Notes: generated by a model not told the origin, from the sequence alone. 64,000 nt of DNA from Fibrella aquatilis (GCF_017353255.1 NZ_JAFMYU010000004.1:248001-312000); one strand, 5' to 3'; numbered from the stretch's first letter, positions 1 through 8,892 are shown. A program made the numbers and translations.

Positions 1-31
1 GTCACCCTGTGAGCTTGTCGAAGGCGGTCAC
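1..31. repeat. Degenerate REP-like fragment at window edge
   Basis: The first bases read GTCACCCTG, then TG, then AGCTTGTCGAAGG. This resembles the dispersed palindromic element containing GAGCTTGTCGAAGG that occurs between genes in many bacteria. It is cut by the window edge and carries a 2-base insertion relative to the form I recall. The rest of the leader up to base 100 shows no gene. Identification is by recall only. Confidence 0.35.
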
Positions 32-100
32 GCGTCCGGGCACGTAGCGCGAAGCTCTGTGTTAACTCAGTTAATAGTTTCACTTTCGAGGTTTTAACCA

Positions 101-544
101 ATGAATCAAGCCAAAATCATTCTACTAATGCTGTTTTCGCTCTTTTGCGGTACGGTTTGCTTTGGCCAGACAGGAGTTAGTGCTGCAAAAGTTGAACAAC
201 TATCTGCAAAGAACAGCGAGAGAGTTTATAACGAGGATGAGGTTTCGCGAAAGCCAGAATTTGTAGGTGGAGTAGCTAGGATGTATGCTTACTTGGGCAA
301 GCATATCAGATATACCAAGGAAGCTGAGAAGGCTAACGTAGCAGGGAAGCTTTTTACACGCTTTGTAGTAAACACTGATGGGTCCATCAGCGATATTTCA
401 ATATTGAAGGGTTTTGGTTTCGGAATGGATGAAATGCTGATTGATGTCATTAGTAAAATGCCCAGATGGAAGCCCGGAGAATTAGCCAGTAAGCCTGTGC
501 GCACTATGTATAATTTACCAGTAACTATATGTGGTCTAGATTAA
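101..544 (+). CDS. Secreted TonB C-terminal domain protein
   Basis: A 147-residue protein with an N-terminal signal peptide (hydrophobic residues 5-20, likely cleavage near CFG-Q). Residues about 52-145 match the TonB C-terminal fold: FVVNTDGSISDISILKGFG, then MPRWKPGE and a final beta strand. The usual TonB transmembrane anchor and proline-rich spacer are missing, so it is probably a stand-alone periplasmic TonB-C protein of the kind common in Bacteroidota rather than a working energy transducer. Base composition is more AT-rich than the fur and mutS genes that follow, hinting at different ancestry or weak constraint. It ends 10 bases before fur and could be cotranscribed with it. No receptor gene is adjacent, so the partner is unknown. 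Confidence 0.75.
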   Translation: MNQAKIILLMLFSLFCGTVCFGQTGVSAAKVEQLSAKNSERVYNEDEVSRKPEFVGGVARMYAYLGKHIRYTKEAEKANVAGKLFTRFVVNTDGSISDISILKGFGFGMDEMLIDVISKMPRWKPGELASKPVRTMYNLPVTICGLD

Positions 545-554
545 CCCCCACCCC

Positions 555-965
555 ATGACCGCCACACAGACACTGAAAGATCATAACCTGCGGCATACTA
601 ATAACCGCGAGGAACTGCTCGACCTGTTTATTCAGACCGACCACGCACTGGCGCATGGCACCATCGAAGAACGCCTTGGCCCCGACCACGACCGCGTCAC
701 GATCTACCGCACCCTGCGCACCTTTGTCGATAAGGGCATTGTACACAAGGTGCTCGACGATACCGGCGACCCCAAGTATGCGCTGTGTCGGCATACCTGC
801 GCCAAAGACGACCACCACCACGACCACGTGCATTTCAAGTGTCAGCAGTGCGGGCAAACCACCTGCCTTGACCACGTACAGATTCCTGCTATTTCGTTGC
901 CAGATGGCTACAGCCGGGTCGAAACCAACCTGCTGATTCAGGGCACCTGTCCAGAATGCGTTTAG
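555..965 (+). CDS. Fur family metal-responsive repressor
   Basis: A 136-residue Fur/Zur-type regulator. The N-terminal half carries the winged helix (residues about 15-75, with RVTIYRTLRTFVDKGIVHKV typical of the recognition helix and wing). The C-terminal half has the metal-binding dimerisation domain: a His-rich stretch (DDHHHDHVHF) followed by CQQCG and a final CPEC, giving two CxxC pairs for structural zinc. Whether it senses iron, zinc or peroxide cannot be decided from sequence. It lies 10 bases after the TonB-C gene and 9 bases before the MutS-like gene, so the three may form one transcript. Length is normal for the family. Confidence 0.9.
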   Translation: MTATQTLKDHNLRHTNNREELLDLFIQTDHALAHGTIEERLGPDHDRVTIYRTLRTFVDKGIVHKVLDDTGDPKYALCRHTCAKDDHHHDHVHFKCQQCGQTTCLDHVQIPAISLPDGYSRVETNLLIQGTCPECV

Positions 966-974
966 CCCATCTCA

Positions 975-2768
975 ATGACCACCTTCCCTACTCGACAAGC
1001 CCATTTTCAACAACTGGCCGACAGTGCTCAACAACGATACAACCAACTGGCAATCATCCGGTTGATTTGGTTTCTCGGCGCAATTTTCGGCGTCTTTTTC
1101 CTATATAAAATTGAACAATCGGGCTTCGCAGCGGGCCTTGGAGCTATTGGGCTGGTTGGCTTTGCGTGGTTGCTAAAACGGCATCAGCGCATCAGGCGTG
1201 AGCGCGACCTGAACCGGCAACTGGTGTTTATCAACGAAGACGAACAGGCACGTCTTGACCGTACCTACCTCCGCCCTGAAACTGGCCTCGCCTTTGCCCC
1301 GTCCGATCATGCCTACGCGCAGGACCTGGACGTTTTTGGCAAGCAATCACTTTTCAAACTCCTCAACCGCACCCACACGCACGATGGCTCGGCCCGGCTG
1401 GCGCAATACCTGTTGCACCCCGCCCTACCTGCCACCATTATGCTGCGACAGGAGGCAGCGGCGGCCCTGAAACCCCATATCGACTGGCGGCAAGAGGCCG
1501 AAGCGCTGGCCCGTCTGAACGAACGCGTGGCCGAGTCGCCGGAGGGGTTGCGCGAATGGGCTAATACACCCACGCCCCTGCCCGTCTGGACTAATCTGGT
1601 GCGATTTCTATTGCCCATAATTACCCTAGGCGTGTTGGCGGCCTGGATGCTTGGCTACCTGCCGGGGCTAGCCGTCATCATCTGCCTGGCAGTACATGGC
1701 GTAGTGCTGGGGCAGACCAACAAGCTGGCTCTGCTGGTGGGCGAACAAACCAATACCGTCAGCCAAACCCTGCTGGCTTATACCGATCTACTCCGCCACG
1801 CCGAACAAATGCCCGGCGATACCCGGATGCTTCAAGACCTGCGCCGACGGCTAAATACCCCCAACGGGACAGCCTCGACGGCCATTGCCCGGCTGGCGCG
1901 GTTGGTAGAAAACCTCAATTTCCGCCAAAACGTGTATTTCATGTTGTTTGTAGGGCTGCCCACGCTCTGGGACCTGCATTACCTGCAAGCACTAAACCGC
2001 TGGAAAGCCCAATACGGCCCGCTGTTGGCCGATTGGCTAGCCGTAGAAGCTGAGATCGAAGCTATCAATAGCCTGGCCGGCTTAGCCTATGCCCATCCAG
2101 ACTACGCCACCCCCGAACTGGTAGAAGACAACGGTATCTATCTGGAGGCCGACACCGTGGCGCACCCGCTGCTACCACCAACCCGCGCCATTGCCAATAC
2201 ATTATCGCTGATTGGGTCGGGCAAAACCGTATTGATTACCGGCTCGAATATGTCGGGGAAAAGTACATTTCTGCGTACGCTGGGGCTGAATGTGGTGCTG
2301 GCGCAGGCGGGGGCGGTCACGTCGGCAAGGCGGTTTGCGTGTTCGCCGGTGCAGGTATACACTAGTATGCGCACGCAGGATTCGCTGGAAGAAAACACAT
2401 CGTCGTTCTATGCCGAACTGAAACGGCTACGCACGCTGATTCGCCTAGCCAAGCCCAGCGGCGATCCTGCCCAACTGCCTGTGCTGTATTTCTTGGATGA
2501 AATTTTGAAAGGTACTAACTCCGCTGACCGCCATAAGGGTGCTGAGGCGCTAATCCGTCAGTTACACCGCACCACGGCATCGGGCTTTGTATCAACTCAC
2601 GACGTGGAACTAGGCAGCATGGCCAACGCCGATGGGTTTGTGACCAACTACCATTTCCGCTCTGACATCGACGCCGGGCAGGTCACCTTCGACTACCACC
2701 TGCGCACCGGCGTCTGCGAAAGCTTCAACGCTAGTCAATTGATGCAGGCGATGGGGATAGAGGTGTAG
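975..2768 (+). CDS. Membrane-anchored MutS-like ATPase
   Basis: A 597-residue protein with the MutS domain V ATPase at its C-terminus: Walker A GSNMSGKST near residue 420, Walker B LYFLDEILKGTN near 503, and STHDVELG after it. The N-terminal mismatch-recognition domain of true MutS is replaced by two pairs of hydrophobic helices (about 26-63 and 203-245), so the protein is expected in the inner membrane with the ATPase in the cytoplasm. This architecture is frequent in Bacteroidota and usually annotated as a mismatch repair ATPase, but a mismatch repair role is unproven. Its stop codon TAG is the first part of the large inverted repeat at 2768-2876. Confidence 0.85.
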   Translation: MTTFPTRQAHFQQLADSAQQRYNQLAIIRLIWFLGAIFGVFFLYKIEQSGFAAGLGAIGLVGFAWLLKRHQRIRRERDLNRQLVFINEDEQARLDRTYLRPETGLAFAPSDHAYAQDLDVFGKQSLFKLLNRTHTHDGSARLAQYLLHPALPATIMLRQEAAAALKPHIDWRQEAEALARLNERVAESPEGLREWANTPTPLPVWTNLVRFLLPIITLGVLAAWMLGYLPGLAVIICLAVHGVVLGQTNKLALLVGEQTNTVSQTLLAYTDLLRHAEQMPGDTRMLQDLRRRLNTPNGTASTAIARLARLVENLNFRQNVYFMLFVGLPTLWDLHYLQALNRWKAQYGPLLADWLAVEAEIEAINSLAGLAYAHPDYATPELVEDNGIYLEADTVAHPLLPPTRAIANTLSLIGSGKTVLITGSNMSGKSTFLRTLGLNVVLAQAGAVTSARRFACSPVQVYTSMRTQDSLEENTSSFYAELKRLRTLIRLAKPSGDPAQLPVLYFLDEILKGTNSADRHKGAEALIRQLHRTTASGFVSTHDVELGSMANADGFVTNYHFRSDIDAGQVTFDYHLRTGVCESFNASQLMQAMGIEV

Positions 2769-2876
2769 TGAAAGAGTGACTGGCGAAAGAGTGAAAGAGC
2801 GAAGATTGCTCACGCGAGGTTTATTCCTGCGTGAGCAATCTTCGCTCTTTCACTCTTTTGCCAGTCACTCTTTCAC
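2768..2876. repeat. Long inverted repeat, 48-base arms
   Basis: Arms 2768-2815 and 2829-2876 are complementary over 48 bases with one mismatch; the loop is 13 bases. The stem is made of GAAAGAG-like units and the apex pairs GCTCACGC with GCGTGAGC. The arms overlap the stop codons of both convergent genes, so it may serve as a bidirectional terminator, although its length is far beyond a normal intrinsic terminator. Confidence 0.9.
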
Positions 2877-4039
2877 TTCTTAAACTCCCCCTTATAGGTG
2901 TCAAACACGAGGGCGTTGATCCAGTAGGCGTCGCGGGTGAAGTAGAACGTCTTAGTATTGAGGTTGCCGATTTCGCGGAACACCTGCTGGGCCAGCAGCG
3001 TACCCGCCAGGCAACCCTCGCGGTTATAAACACGCTTGGTGGCCTTGACGTGGTCTTTTTCAACGAGTTCGCGTAGTTTCGGATCGTCAATCTTGGTGAA
3101 CGTTTTGCCTTGCCAGTCGATCCAGCCCGTTGGTGAACTAAGCATGTCGATAAATTGATAGAAGTCGTTCATGGTAAATTCAACGATCTCTTCACGTACT
3201 TTTTCGGGGTATTTCCAAGTGATGAACTGATAAGCAGCCCCGCCCGTAAGGTACACGATAGAGCGGCTGATTGTCTTTATCTCCGGGTTGTCGTTGAGCG
3301 ACATCCGGATCAGAGGTGAGATAGAGTCTTCGACCATCACCCGAAGTTCATTTTGATACTCAGCGGGGTCCGTTTTGCGCATCATGATCCGCTCAGCAAT
3401 GCGCCGCGCACCATATTCAATGCTATATGATTTAAACGTGTACCGAACTGCTCCTGACGCACTGGTGTAGGGCTGGAGGATCCCTCCTTTCAGGTTACCC
3501 CCACCCACATCGACCAGTATGGCTTTGTCGAAGTCTTCACGGGCCAGCCCTGCCCGGACGCTATAGGTAGCCTCTACCTTAGTGGGCATACTCGTCACGG
3601 TGGGCATGTTCAGAATCTTCTGCGTCAGCGCATCGATATCAGCCACATTGCTAGCCAGATTCACACCCGACGATGTGTAGATAACAAAGTCGCGGTTCGA
3701 CATGCCGTAGGTTTCGCTGGCATCCTTTAGCATTTCCTGCACAGTAGCTACCGCATCCTGAATGTCGGCAGAGCGGAGTTTGCCGTTATTCAATTCCATG
3801 CCTTTCACTAGGCCAACGGTTTCCTGACGGTCATAGACTAGTCGGTACTTCAGTTTACCATCGCGATGATAAAAACCAATGATAGACAGCTTCACACCCT
3901 GTGAACCAATGTCGAATCCACCCCGGTAACCATCGTAGACAATAGGGCTAGGGATTTCCTGCGCTCTAGAAACCGTAACAACAACGGTTAGGCAGCATGT
4001 TAATAGCCAAAGAAGCTGGCGAGTAAATAAGTACTGCAT
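2873..4039 (-). CDS. Exported Ppx/GppA-like ASKHA-fold protein
   Basis: A 388-residue protein with a signal peptide (residues 1-26, cleavage after SRA-Q). Two phosphate-loop motifs of the actin/hexokinase/Hsp70-like fold are visible: FDIGSQGVKLSI near residue 40 and ILVDVGGGNLKGGIL near 180, as in exopolyphosphatase and GppA. Export to the periplasm is unusual, because ATP or polyphosphate would be scarce there; the substrate is unknown. The gene follows the Pro-rich membrane protein gene at 4092-4721 on the same strand with a 52-base gap, so they may act together. Its last codons run into the 48-base inverted repeat. The family assignment rests on the two motifs only. Confidence 0.65.
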   Translation of the reverse strand: MQYLFTRQLLWLLTCCLTVVVTVSRAQEIPSPIVYDGYRGGFDIGSQGVKLSIIGFYHRDGKLKYRLVYDRQETVGLVKGMELNNGKLRSADIQDAVATVQEMLKDASETYGMSNRDFVIYTSSGVNLASNVADIDALTQKILNMPTVTSMPTKVEATYSVRAGLAREDFDKAILVDVGGGNLKGGILQPYTSASGAVRYTFKSYSIEYGARRIAERIMMRKTDPAEYQNELRVMVEDSISPLIRMSLNDNPEIKTISRSIVYLTGGAAYQFITWKYPEKVREEIVEFTMNDFYQFIDMLSSPTGWIDWQGKTFTKIDDPKLRELVEKDHVKATKRVYNREGCLAGTLLAQQVFREIGNLNTKTFYFTRDAYWINALVFDTYKGEFKK

Positions 4040-4091
4040 TGAGATATAAAATGCTGGTTAAGAAAAGGACAAGTCACGGAAACAATAACAA

Positions 4092-4721
4092 CTAGGGGTC
4101 TATCTCGACATCTTCGTCATTCTTCGCTTTACGTTTGGGTACGGGGGCAGCACTGGCTGTGAGTGGTATTGGCACTGATGTAGATACAGGCGTTGAGACA
4201 GCGGCCACTGGCACCGGAATGGGTTGTACTACAGGTTTAAGCTCAGTTTGCACCATAGCTGGCGCGATGTCAGGCGCTTTCGAACGAGTATCGGCCGTTA
4301 ACGGCGCAGCCTCAACCTGAACAGCTGGCACAACAGCTGGCCGTTCAACCGGAGGAAGCGCTTTCGCCGCAGTGGGGGGTGTTTTTGACACAACCGGTTC
4401 AGCAGCGGCAACAACGTAAACCTCATCGCGCTCTTTTGCTAATTTGGTGGGTCGCTTGATTAGAGTGGGTTTGCTTACCGGTACATCTACAGGCAAACTT
4501 TGTGCCGAATCTGCTTTAGGCGCAGCAACTACTACTTCAGATGGTGACGAGACAGGCTGCTCTATAACGGGCGCAACCTCATTGATTACCAAGGGTTTAG
4601 CAGGTACCTCGATACGCTGTTGCCAATATAAACCACCCAAAACAAGTAGCACTAAAAGGCCAATTAGTAGAATACGTTTGCTCCAACGGCGCGGTTGTAG
4701 CTTTTCAGGTTCAGTAAGCAT
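4092..4721 (-). CDS. Single-pass membrane protein with Pro/Val-rich tail
   Basis: A 209-residue protein that I do not recognise by family. It has a short basic cytoplasmic start (RRWSKR), one transmembrane helix (residues about 17-32) and then roughly 170 residues of low-complexity Pro, Val, Ala and Lys sequence ending in an acidic NDEDVEIDP. That layout resembles the periplasm-spanning part of TonB or a sporulation-related-repeat anchor, but no folded C-terminal domain follows. The gene lies just upstream of the exported Ppx/GppA-like gene, and a structural or anchoring role for that protein is a guess. The region 4722-4893 upstream is AT-rich and presumably holds its promoter. Confidence 0.6.
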   Translation of the reverse strand: MLTEPEKLQPRRWSKRILLIGLLVLLVLGGLYWQQRIEVPAKPLVINEVAPVIEQPVSSPSEVVVAAPKADSAQSLPVDVPVSKPTLIKRPTKLAKERDEVYVVAAAEPVVSKTPPTAAKALPPVERPAVVPAVQVEAAPLTADTRSKAPDIAPAMVQTELKPVVQPIPVPVAAVSTPVSTSVPIPLTASAAPVPKRKAKNDEDVEIDP

Positions 4722-4893
4722 GAATCTGTTCTAAGTTAAAATATGAGGTCTGTCATTAACTGCAAAAATAACTAAATAGCTAGATTTCTTGCTGCCGGGC
4801 GCATACGTTAGATAAATAATCAGTTACATTAATTACTTGGAAAAGGCTGCTTGTAACTCTCTGATAGATAGACTGTCATGTCATTGACTCATA

Positions 4894-4931
4894 GAAAAAG
4901 CCCATTCGCTAAATAGTGAATGGGCTTTTTC
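4894..4931 (-). terminator. Intrinsic terminator of lpdA
   Basis: Inverted repeat with arms 4894-4910 and 4915-4931 (AAAAAGCCCATTC paired with GAATGGGCTTTTT) and a 4-base loop. Read on the minus strand it is a GC stem followed by a T run just downstream of lpdA. The A tract on the other side would let it work in both directions. Confidence 0.85.
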
Positions 4932-4966
4932 CGTTACTCGGTTTCCTTATTAAACCATGTGTATTT

Positions 4967-6364
4967 CTACAGATGAATGGCTTCATCATAAGCCGCCTCA
5001 GTAGCGTCTTTAATGGCTTCAGACATAGTAGGGTGTGGGTGTACCGTGTTTAGGATCTCGTGGCCGGTTGTTTCCAGGCGACGGGCGGCTACCACTTCGG
5101 CAATCATTTCCGTCACATTGGCTCCGATAAAGTGAGCACCCAAAAACTCGCCATACTTGGCGTCGAAAATAACCTTGACGAAACCTTCTGGCGCACCAGC
5201 CGCTTTGGCCTTGCCCGATGCCGAAAAGGGAAACTTACCCACTTTCAATTCATAACCAGCCTCGCGAGCGGCTTTCTCGGTATACCCTACTGAGGCAATC
5301 TCCGGCGTACAGTACGTGCAACCAGGAATGTTGTTGTAGTTAAGCGGCTCAACGTGGGGCAGACCAGCAATTTTCTCCACACAAATGATGGCTTCGGCCG
5401 AGGCTACGTGCGCCAGTGCCTGCCCTTTCGTTACGTCGCCGATGGCGTAATAACCGTCTACATTGGTTTTGTAGAAATCGTCGGTAACAATCTTGCCGCG
5501 CTCGGTTTTAATGCCCGTTTCTTCCAGACCAATGTTCTCGATGTTGGCCACTACACCCGCCGCCGAAAGTACAATGTCGGCCTCGAACGTCTTCTCACCT
5601 TCGGGGGTTTTCACCGCCACTTTGCAGCCTTTGCCGCTCGTATCTACGTTCAGTACCTCTGAATTAGTGAAAATCTGAACACCCATTTTCTTGTACTGAC
5701 GCAACAGTTCTTTCGAAATGTCTTCGTCTTCAACGGGCACAATGGTGGGCATAAACTCCACAATAGTCACTTTAGTACCCATGCTGGCATAGACATAGGC
5801 AAACTCGACGCCAATGGCCCCTGAGCCAATGATGAGCATCGAATCGGGCCGATTGGCCAGGGTCATGGCCTTGCGGTATTCAATCACTTTTTCGCCGTCG
5901 AGGGGTACCGTGGGTAACTGCCGGGCACGTCCGCCGGTGGCGATGATGATGTTTTTGGCCTCATAATCAGTGGCTTTGCCGTCGGCACCCGTCACGGTCA
6001 CTTTCTTGCCGGGCTTTACCACGCCGTTGCCGCTGAGCACGTCGATCTTATTTTTCTTCATCAAGAACTGAACGCCCTTACTCATGGCATCGGCCACGCC
6101 ACGACTGCGCTTAATGACCGCACCAAAATCGGCCGACGAGTCGCCTACGGTGATACCGTAATCTTTTGAGTGCTTAATGTATTCAAACACCTGTGCGCTT
6201 TTCAGCAGGGCTTTGGTGGGAATACAGCCCCAGTTAAGGCAGATGCCACCCAGGCTTTCCCGTTCAACAACGGCCGTTTTCAGCCCTAATTGCGAAGCCC
6301 GAATGGCTGCTACGTAGCCGCCGGGTCCGCTTCCAACCACGATCAAATCGTACTGTGAAGCCAT
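4967..6364 (-). CDS. lpdA: Dihydrolipoyl dehydrogenase (E3)
   Basis: A 465-residue flavoprotein that reoxidises dihydrolipoamide of the 2-oxoacid dehydrogenase complexes or glycine cleavage system, passing electrons to NAD+ in the cytoplasm. All hallmarks are visible: the FAD-binding GSGPGG near residue 11, the redox disulfide in GGICLNWGCIPT (Cys42 and Cys47), the NAD-binding GSGAIG near 180, and the C-terminal active-site HPHPTMSE (His442/444, Glu449). Length is normal. It is a single-gene unit with its own candidate promoter (6408-6415) and terminator (4894-4931); no E1 or E2 genes are nearby. It is divergent from prfB. Confidence 0.97.
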   Translation of the reverse strand: MASQYDLIVVGSGPGGYVAAIRASQLGLKTAVVERESLGGICLNWGCIPTKALLKSAQVFEYIKHSKDYGITVGDSSADFGAVIKRSRGVADAMSKGVQFLMKKNKIDVLSGNGVVKPGKKVTVTGADGKATDYEAKNIIIATGGRARQLPTVPLDGEKVIEYRKAMTLANRPDSMLIIGSGAIGVEFAYVYASMGTKVTIVEFMPTIVPVEDEDISKELLRQYKKMGVQIFTNSEVLNVDTSGKGCKVAVKTPEGEKTFEADIVLSAAGVVANIENIGLEETGIKTERGKIVTDDFYKTNVDGYYAIGDVTKGQALAHVASAEAIICVEKIAGLPHVEPLNYNNIPGCTYCTPEIASVGYTEKAAREAGYELKVGKFPFSASGKAKAAGAPEGFVKVIFDAKYGEFLGAHFIGANVTEMIAEVVAARRLETTGHEILNTVHPHPTMSEAIKDATEAAYDEAIHL

Positions 6365-6407
6365 TTTTACTGGTTATAATATATGAGTAACGCTTACTGA
6401 AGGAACG

Positions 6408-6415
6408 CAAAGGTA
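6408..6415 (-). promoter_or_regulatory. Bacteroidota -7 box for lpdA
   Basis: On the minus strand the bases read TACCTTTG, an exact match to the TAnnTTTG -7 element of Bacteroidota promoters, about 45 bases before the lpdA start. I do not see a clear TTTG -33 element at the usual spacing. Confidence 0.55.
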
Positions 6416-6474
6416 GGCCTAAAAGTTGACGGGAACCGTGCCAGGCCAAACCCAACCCGCCCCTGTCTTTGTTG

Positions 6475-6482
6475 TATCTTTG
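6475..6482 (+). promoter_or_regulatory. Bacteroidota -7 box for prfB
   Basis: TATCTTTG is an exact TAnnTTTG match. Transcription would start near 6490, placing the whole leader hairpin (6502-6570) in the prfB 5' untranslated region. Confidence 0.55.
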
Positions 6483-6501
6483 ACGATTCAATGATTCTCA
6501 G

Positions 6502-6570
6502 AGGGAACGCTTTTTGTCATTCCGAAGCATGAGCGGTCCGCCGTTGCGAGATGGCAAAAAGCGTTCCCCT
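6502..6570 (+). promoter_or_regulatory. Leader hairpin upstream of prfB
   Basis: GGGAACGCTTTTTG (6503-6516) pairs perfectly with CAAAAAGCGTTCCC (6555-6568), and two more pairs (one G-U) can extend it inward, closing a loop of about 34 bases. It ends 9 bases before the preferred prfB start at 6580. The loop begins with GTCATTCCGAAGCATGAGCGG-like sequence, similar to repeats of the GTCATTCCGAG type that I recall from Bacteroidota intergenic regions. It could be a regulatory leader structure or a passenger repeat. Confidence 0.65.
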
Positions 6571-6579
6571 GCATTATAT

Positions 6580-7653
6580 ATGACGACTGAACAATTACAA
6601 GACCTGCGGGAGCGTGTCGAAGCGTTGCGGGGCTACCTAGACTACGATAATAAGAAACAACAGCTTGCCGAGTTGGAGCAACAGACGTTTCAGCCCGAAT
6701 TCTGGACCGATGCCGCCCGCGCCGAAGGCGTAATGAAGCAGGTGCGAGGCCTCAAAGGATGGATCAGCGGCTACGAAAAGCTCCTCGGCGAGTTTGGCGA
6801 CCTAGAAACGCTCTACGAATTCTACACCGGCGGCGACGTCACCGAAGAAGAGGTTGACGCTGAGGGTCAGAAGCTACAAGTAACCCTCGACGAGCTGGAG
6901 CTGAAGAAGATGCTTAGCAACGAAGAAGATCAATTGTCGGCAGTGCTGGAAATCAACTCTGGCGCGGGTGGTACCGAAAGTCAGGACTGGGCCGACATGC
7001 TCTACCGGATGTATATGCGTTGGGCCGAAAAGCATGGCTACGGCGTGAAACAGGTTGACTATCAGGACGGCGACACGGCGGGCATCAAATCAGCTACGAT
7101 TGAAATAGATGGTCCACTGGCTTATGGTTTCCTGAAATCGGAAAACGGCGTACACCGGCTGGTACGTATCTCGCCCTTCGATTCCAACGCCCGGCGGCAT
7201 ACGTCCTTTGCGTCGGTCTACGCCTACCCGCTGGTAGACGACAGCATTGAAATTGAAGTGAACCCCGCCGATATTACCTGGGATACGTTCCGGTCGGGCG
7301 GGGCTGGTGGACAGAACGTAAACAAGGTGGAGACCGCCGTACGGCTGCGGCACAGACCGTCGGGCCTGATTATCGAATGCCAGCAGGAGCGCAGTCAGCT
7401 CATGAACAAGGAAGTAGCCCTGCGGCTGCTGAAATCAAAACTGTATCAGATTGAAGTAGAGAAGCGCAATGCCGCCCGCGCCGAGATTGAGGCCAGCAAA
7501 CAAAAGATTGAGTGGGGGTCGCAGATACGCTCGTACGTGCTGGACGACCGCCGCGTGAAAGACCACCGCACCGGCTACCAAACCTCCAACACCGAAGCCG
7601 TACTAGACGGCGACATTGACGGGTTTATTAAAGCTTATCTGCTGGAGCAGTAA
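6580..7653 (+). CDS. prfB: Peptide chain release factor 2
   Basis: RF2 reads UGA and UAA in the ribosomal A site and triggers peptide release. The GGQ catalytic motif sits near residue 243 ([13 protein letters not shown]) and the stop-codon-reading SPF tripeptide near 198 ([12 protein letters not shown]). I chose the ATG at 6580 (357 residues, [13 protein letters not shown]) over an in-frame ATG at 6514, because the longer form would translate one arm and the loop of the leader hairpin and has no counterpart in E. coli RF2. At the usual programmed frameshift site the codons are simply TAC CTA GAC TAC (6634-6645), so there is no internal stop and no +1 frameshift. Confidence 0.95.
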   Translation: MTTEQLQDLRERVEALRGYLDYDNKKQQLAELEQQTFQPEFWTDAARAEGVMKQVRGLKGWISGYEKLLGEFGDLETLYEFYTGGDVTEEEVDAEGQKLQVTLDELELKKMLSNEEDQLSAVLEINSGAGGTESQDWADMLYRMYMRWAEKHGYGVKQVDYQDGDTAGIKSATIEIDGPLAYGFLKSENGVHRLVRISPFDSNARRHTSFASVYAYPLVDDSIEIEVNPADITWDTFRSGGAGGQNVNKVETAVRLRHRPSGLIIECQQERSQLMNKEVALRLLKSKLYQIEVEKRNAARAEIEASKQKIEWGSQIRSYVLDDRRVKDHRTGYQTSNTEAVLDGDIDGFIKAYLLEQ

Positions 7654-7661
7654 ATGGGTTA

Positions 7662-7701
7662 CAGAACATGAGTTTCGGGGATTCTCCAAAACTCAGTTCT
7701 G
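7662..7701. terminator. Hairpin between prfB and a convergent small gene
   Basis: CAGAACATGAGTTT (7662-7675) pairs with AAAACTCAGTTCTG (7688-7701) with one bulged base and a 12-base loop. The right arm covers the last codons of the minus-strand gene at 7693. It probably terminates prfB; no long T run is present. Confidence 0.6.
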
Positions 7702-7893
7702 CCGGTTCTCCAAGTTGATAGCGCTTTTCGCCAGTTGCTGTTGAATAGCTTTAATTTCATCAGCGTCGAGCGTGATGCCGATAGCCAGTAGTTTCTCATA
7801 CATCTCATACAGGGTATCAATCCGCTGCGAGAGTTCTACCAGGCGTAATTCAAGTCTATCAATACGTTCGTCGATTGTCATAGGATCAGTCAT
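7693..7893 (-). CDS. Small coiled-coil protein
   Basis: A 66-residue acidic protein with regular hydrophobic heptads (IDERIDRLELRLVELSQRID and onward), predicted to be almost entirely alpha-helical coiled coil. No signal peptide or catalytic motif is present and I do not recognise a family. It ends inside the hairpin shared with prfB and starts 23 bases after the end of the MDR oxidoreductase gene on the same strand, so it could be the last gene of that transcript. Small SlyX-like or structural coiled-coil proteins look like this, but that is only a resemblance. Confidence 0.55.
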   Translation of the reverse strand: MTDPMTIDERIDRLELRLVELSQRIDTLYEMYEKLLAIGITLDADEIKAIQQQLAKSAINLENRQN

Positions 7894-7916
7894 TTACGGT
7901 TGGCGAATTAATCAAT

Positions 7917-8891
7917 TCACACTACCACCAGTACCTTTCCCATCACTTTACGGCCCAGCATGTCGTTGAGCGCATCGGCGGCGTGTTCCAGCGGATAGGT
8001 GGCGTGAATGTGGGGGACCAACTGCCCCTGCTGCCAGAACTGGAGCAGCTCACGGATATTCTGGGCGCTGTCTTTGGGCTGTTTTTCAGCGAAAGCACCC
8101 CAGAAAACGCCCACAATAGAGCAGCCTTTGAGCAAGGGCAAATTGAACGGCAGCGCCGGAATAGGCCCCGCCGCAAAGCCCACCACCAAATACCGCCCGC
8201 CCCAAGCCATGCTGCGCAACGCAGGTTCGGCCAGGTCGCCACCCACGGGGTCATACACCACGTCGACTCCCTTCTTGCCCACTAGTCCGGCCAGGGTTTC
8301 GCGGAGGGGTTGGGTGGTATAGTTGATGGTTTCGTCGGCACCGTGGTCGCGGCAAAGGGCCAGTTTCTCGTCGGTGCTGGCCGCGGCAATCACGCGGGCA
8401 CCCATCAGCTTGCCCAGCGTAACGGCGGCTAGCCCTACCCCACCCGCCGCGCCCAGCACCAGCAGGGTTTCGCCGGGTTGCAGGTTGGACCGCTGTTTCA
8501 GGGCGTGGTAGGAGGTGCCGTAGGTATACATGAGCGCCGCCGCCGTGGTGTAGTCCATACCGGGGGGCATGGGAAACGTCTTGTAGGCATCGGCCACCAC
8601 ACCTTCGGCAAAGCCACCCCAGCCTGTGAGAGCAAAGACATTGTCGCCGGGTTTCAGGTGCGCGACGCCCTCCCCCACTTCGCGCACAGTGCCTGCTACT
8701 TCACCGCCGGGTGCAAACGGAAAGTCGGGTTTGAACTGGTATTTGCCTTCGATAATGAGCGTATCGGGGAAATTAACCCCGCAGGCTTTCACATCGATGA
8801 CCACCTTACCCGGTGCTGCATCGGGCCAGGCAACATCATCGACAACAAGGGTTTCAGGCGGGCCAAACTGGCGGCAGAGAACGGATTTCAA
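7917..8891 (-). CDS. NAD(P)H:quinone oxidoreductase, zinc-free MDR family
   Basis: A 324-residue medium-chain dehydrogenase/reductase of the quinone oxidoreductase type. It has an N-terminal GroES-like domain (about 1-120, with CGVNFPDTLIIEGKY) and a Rossmann domain with the nucleotide loop AAGGVG near residue 148. The zinc ligands of alcohol dehydrogenases are absent. It probably reduces quinones or enoyl compounds with NADPH; the true substrate is unknown. The initiation codon is TTG: family members typically begin MKA-CRQFGPPE, which matches here only if TTG at 8891 is the start, and no in-frame ATG lies upstream. The codon sits 1 base from a 42-base inverted repeat. Confidence 0.88.
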   Translation of the reverse strand: MKSVLCRQFGPPETLVVDDVAWPDAAPGKVVIDVKACGVNFPDTLIIEGKYQFKPDFPFAPGGEVAGTVREVGEGVAHLKPGDNVFALTGWGGFAEGVVADAYKTFPMPPGMDYTTAAALMYTYGTSYHALKQRSNLQPGETLLVLGAAGGVGLAAVTLGKLMGARVIAAASTDEKLALCRDHGADETINYTTQPLRETLAGLVGKKGVDVVYDPVGGDLAEPALRSMAWGGRYLVVGFAAGPIPALPFNLPLLKGCSIVGVFWGAFAEKQPKDSAQNIRELLQFWQQGQLVPHIHATYPLEHAADALNDMLGRKVMGKVLVVV

Positions 8892-8892
8892 A

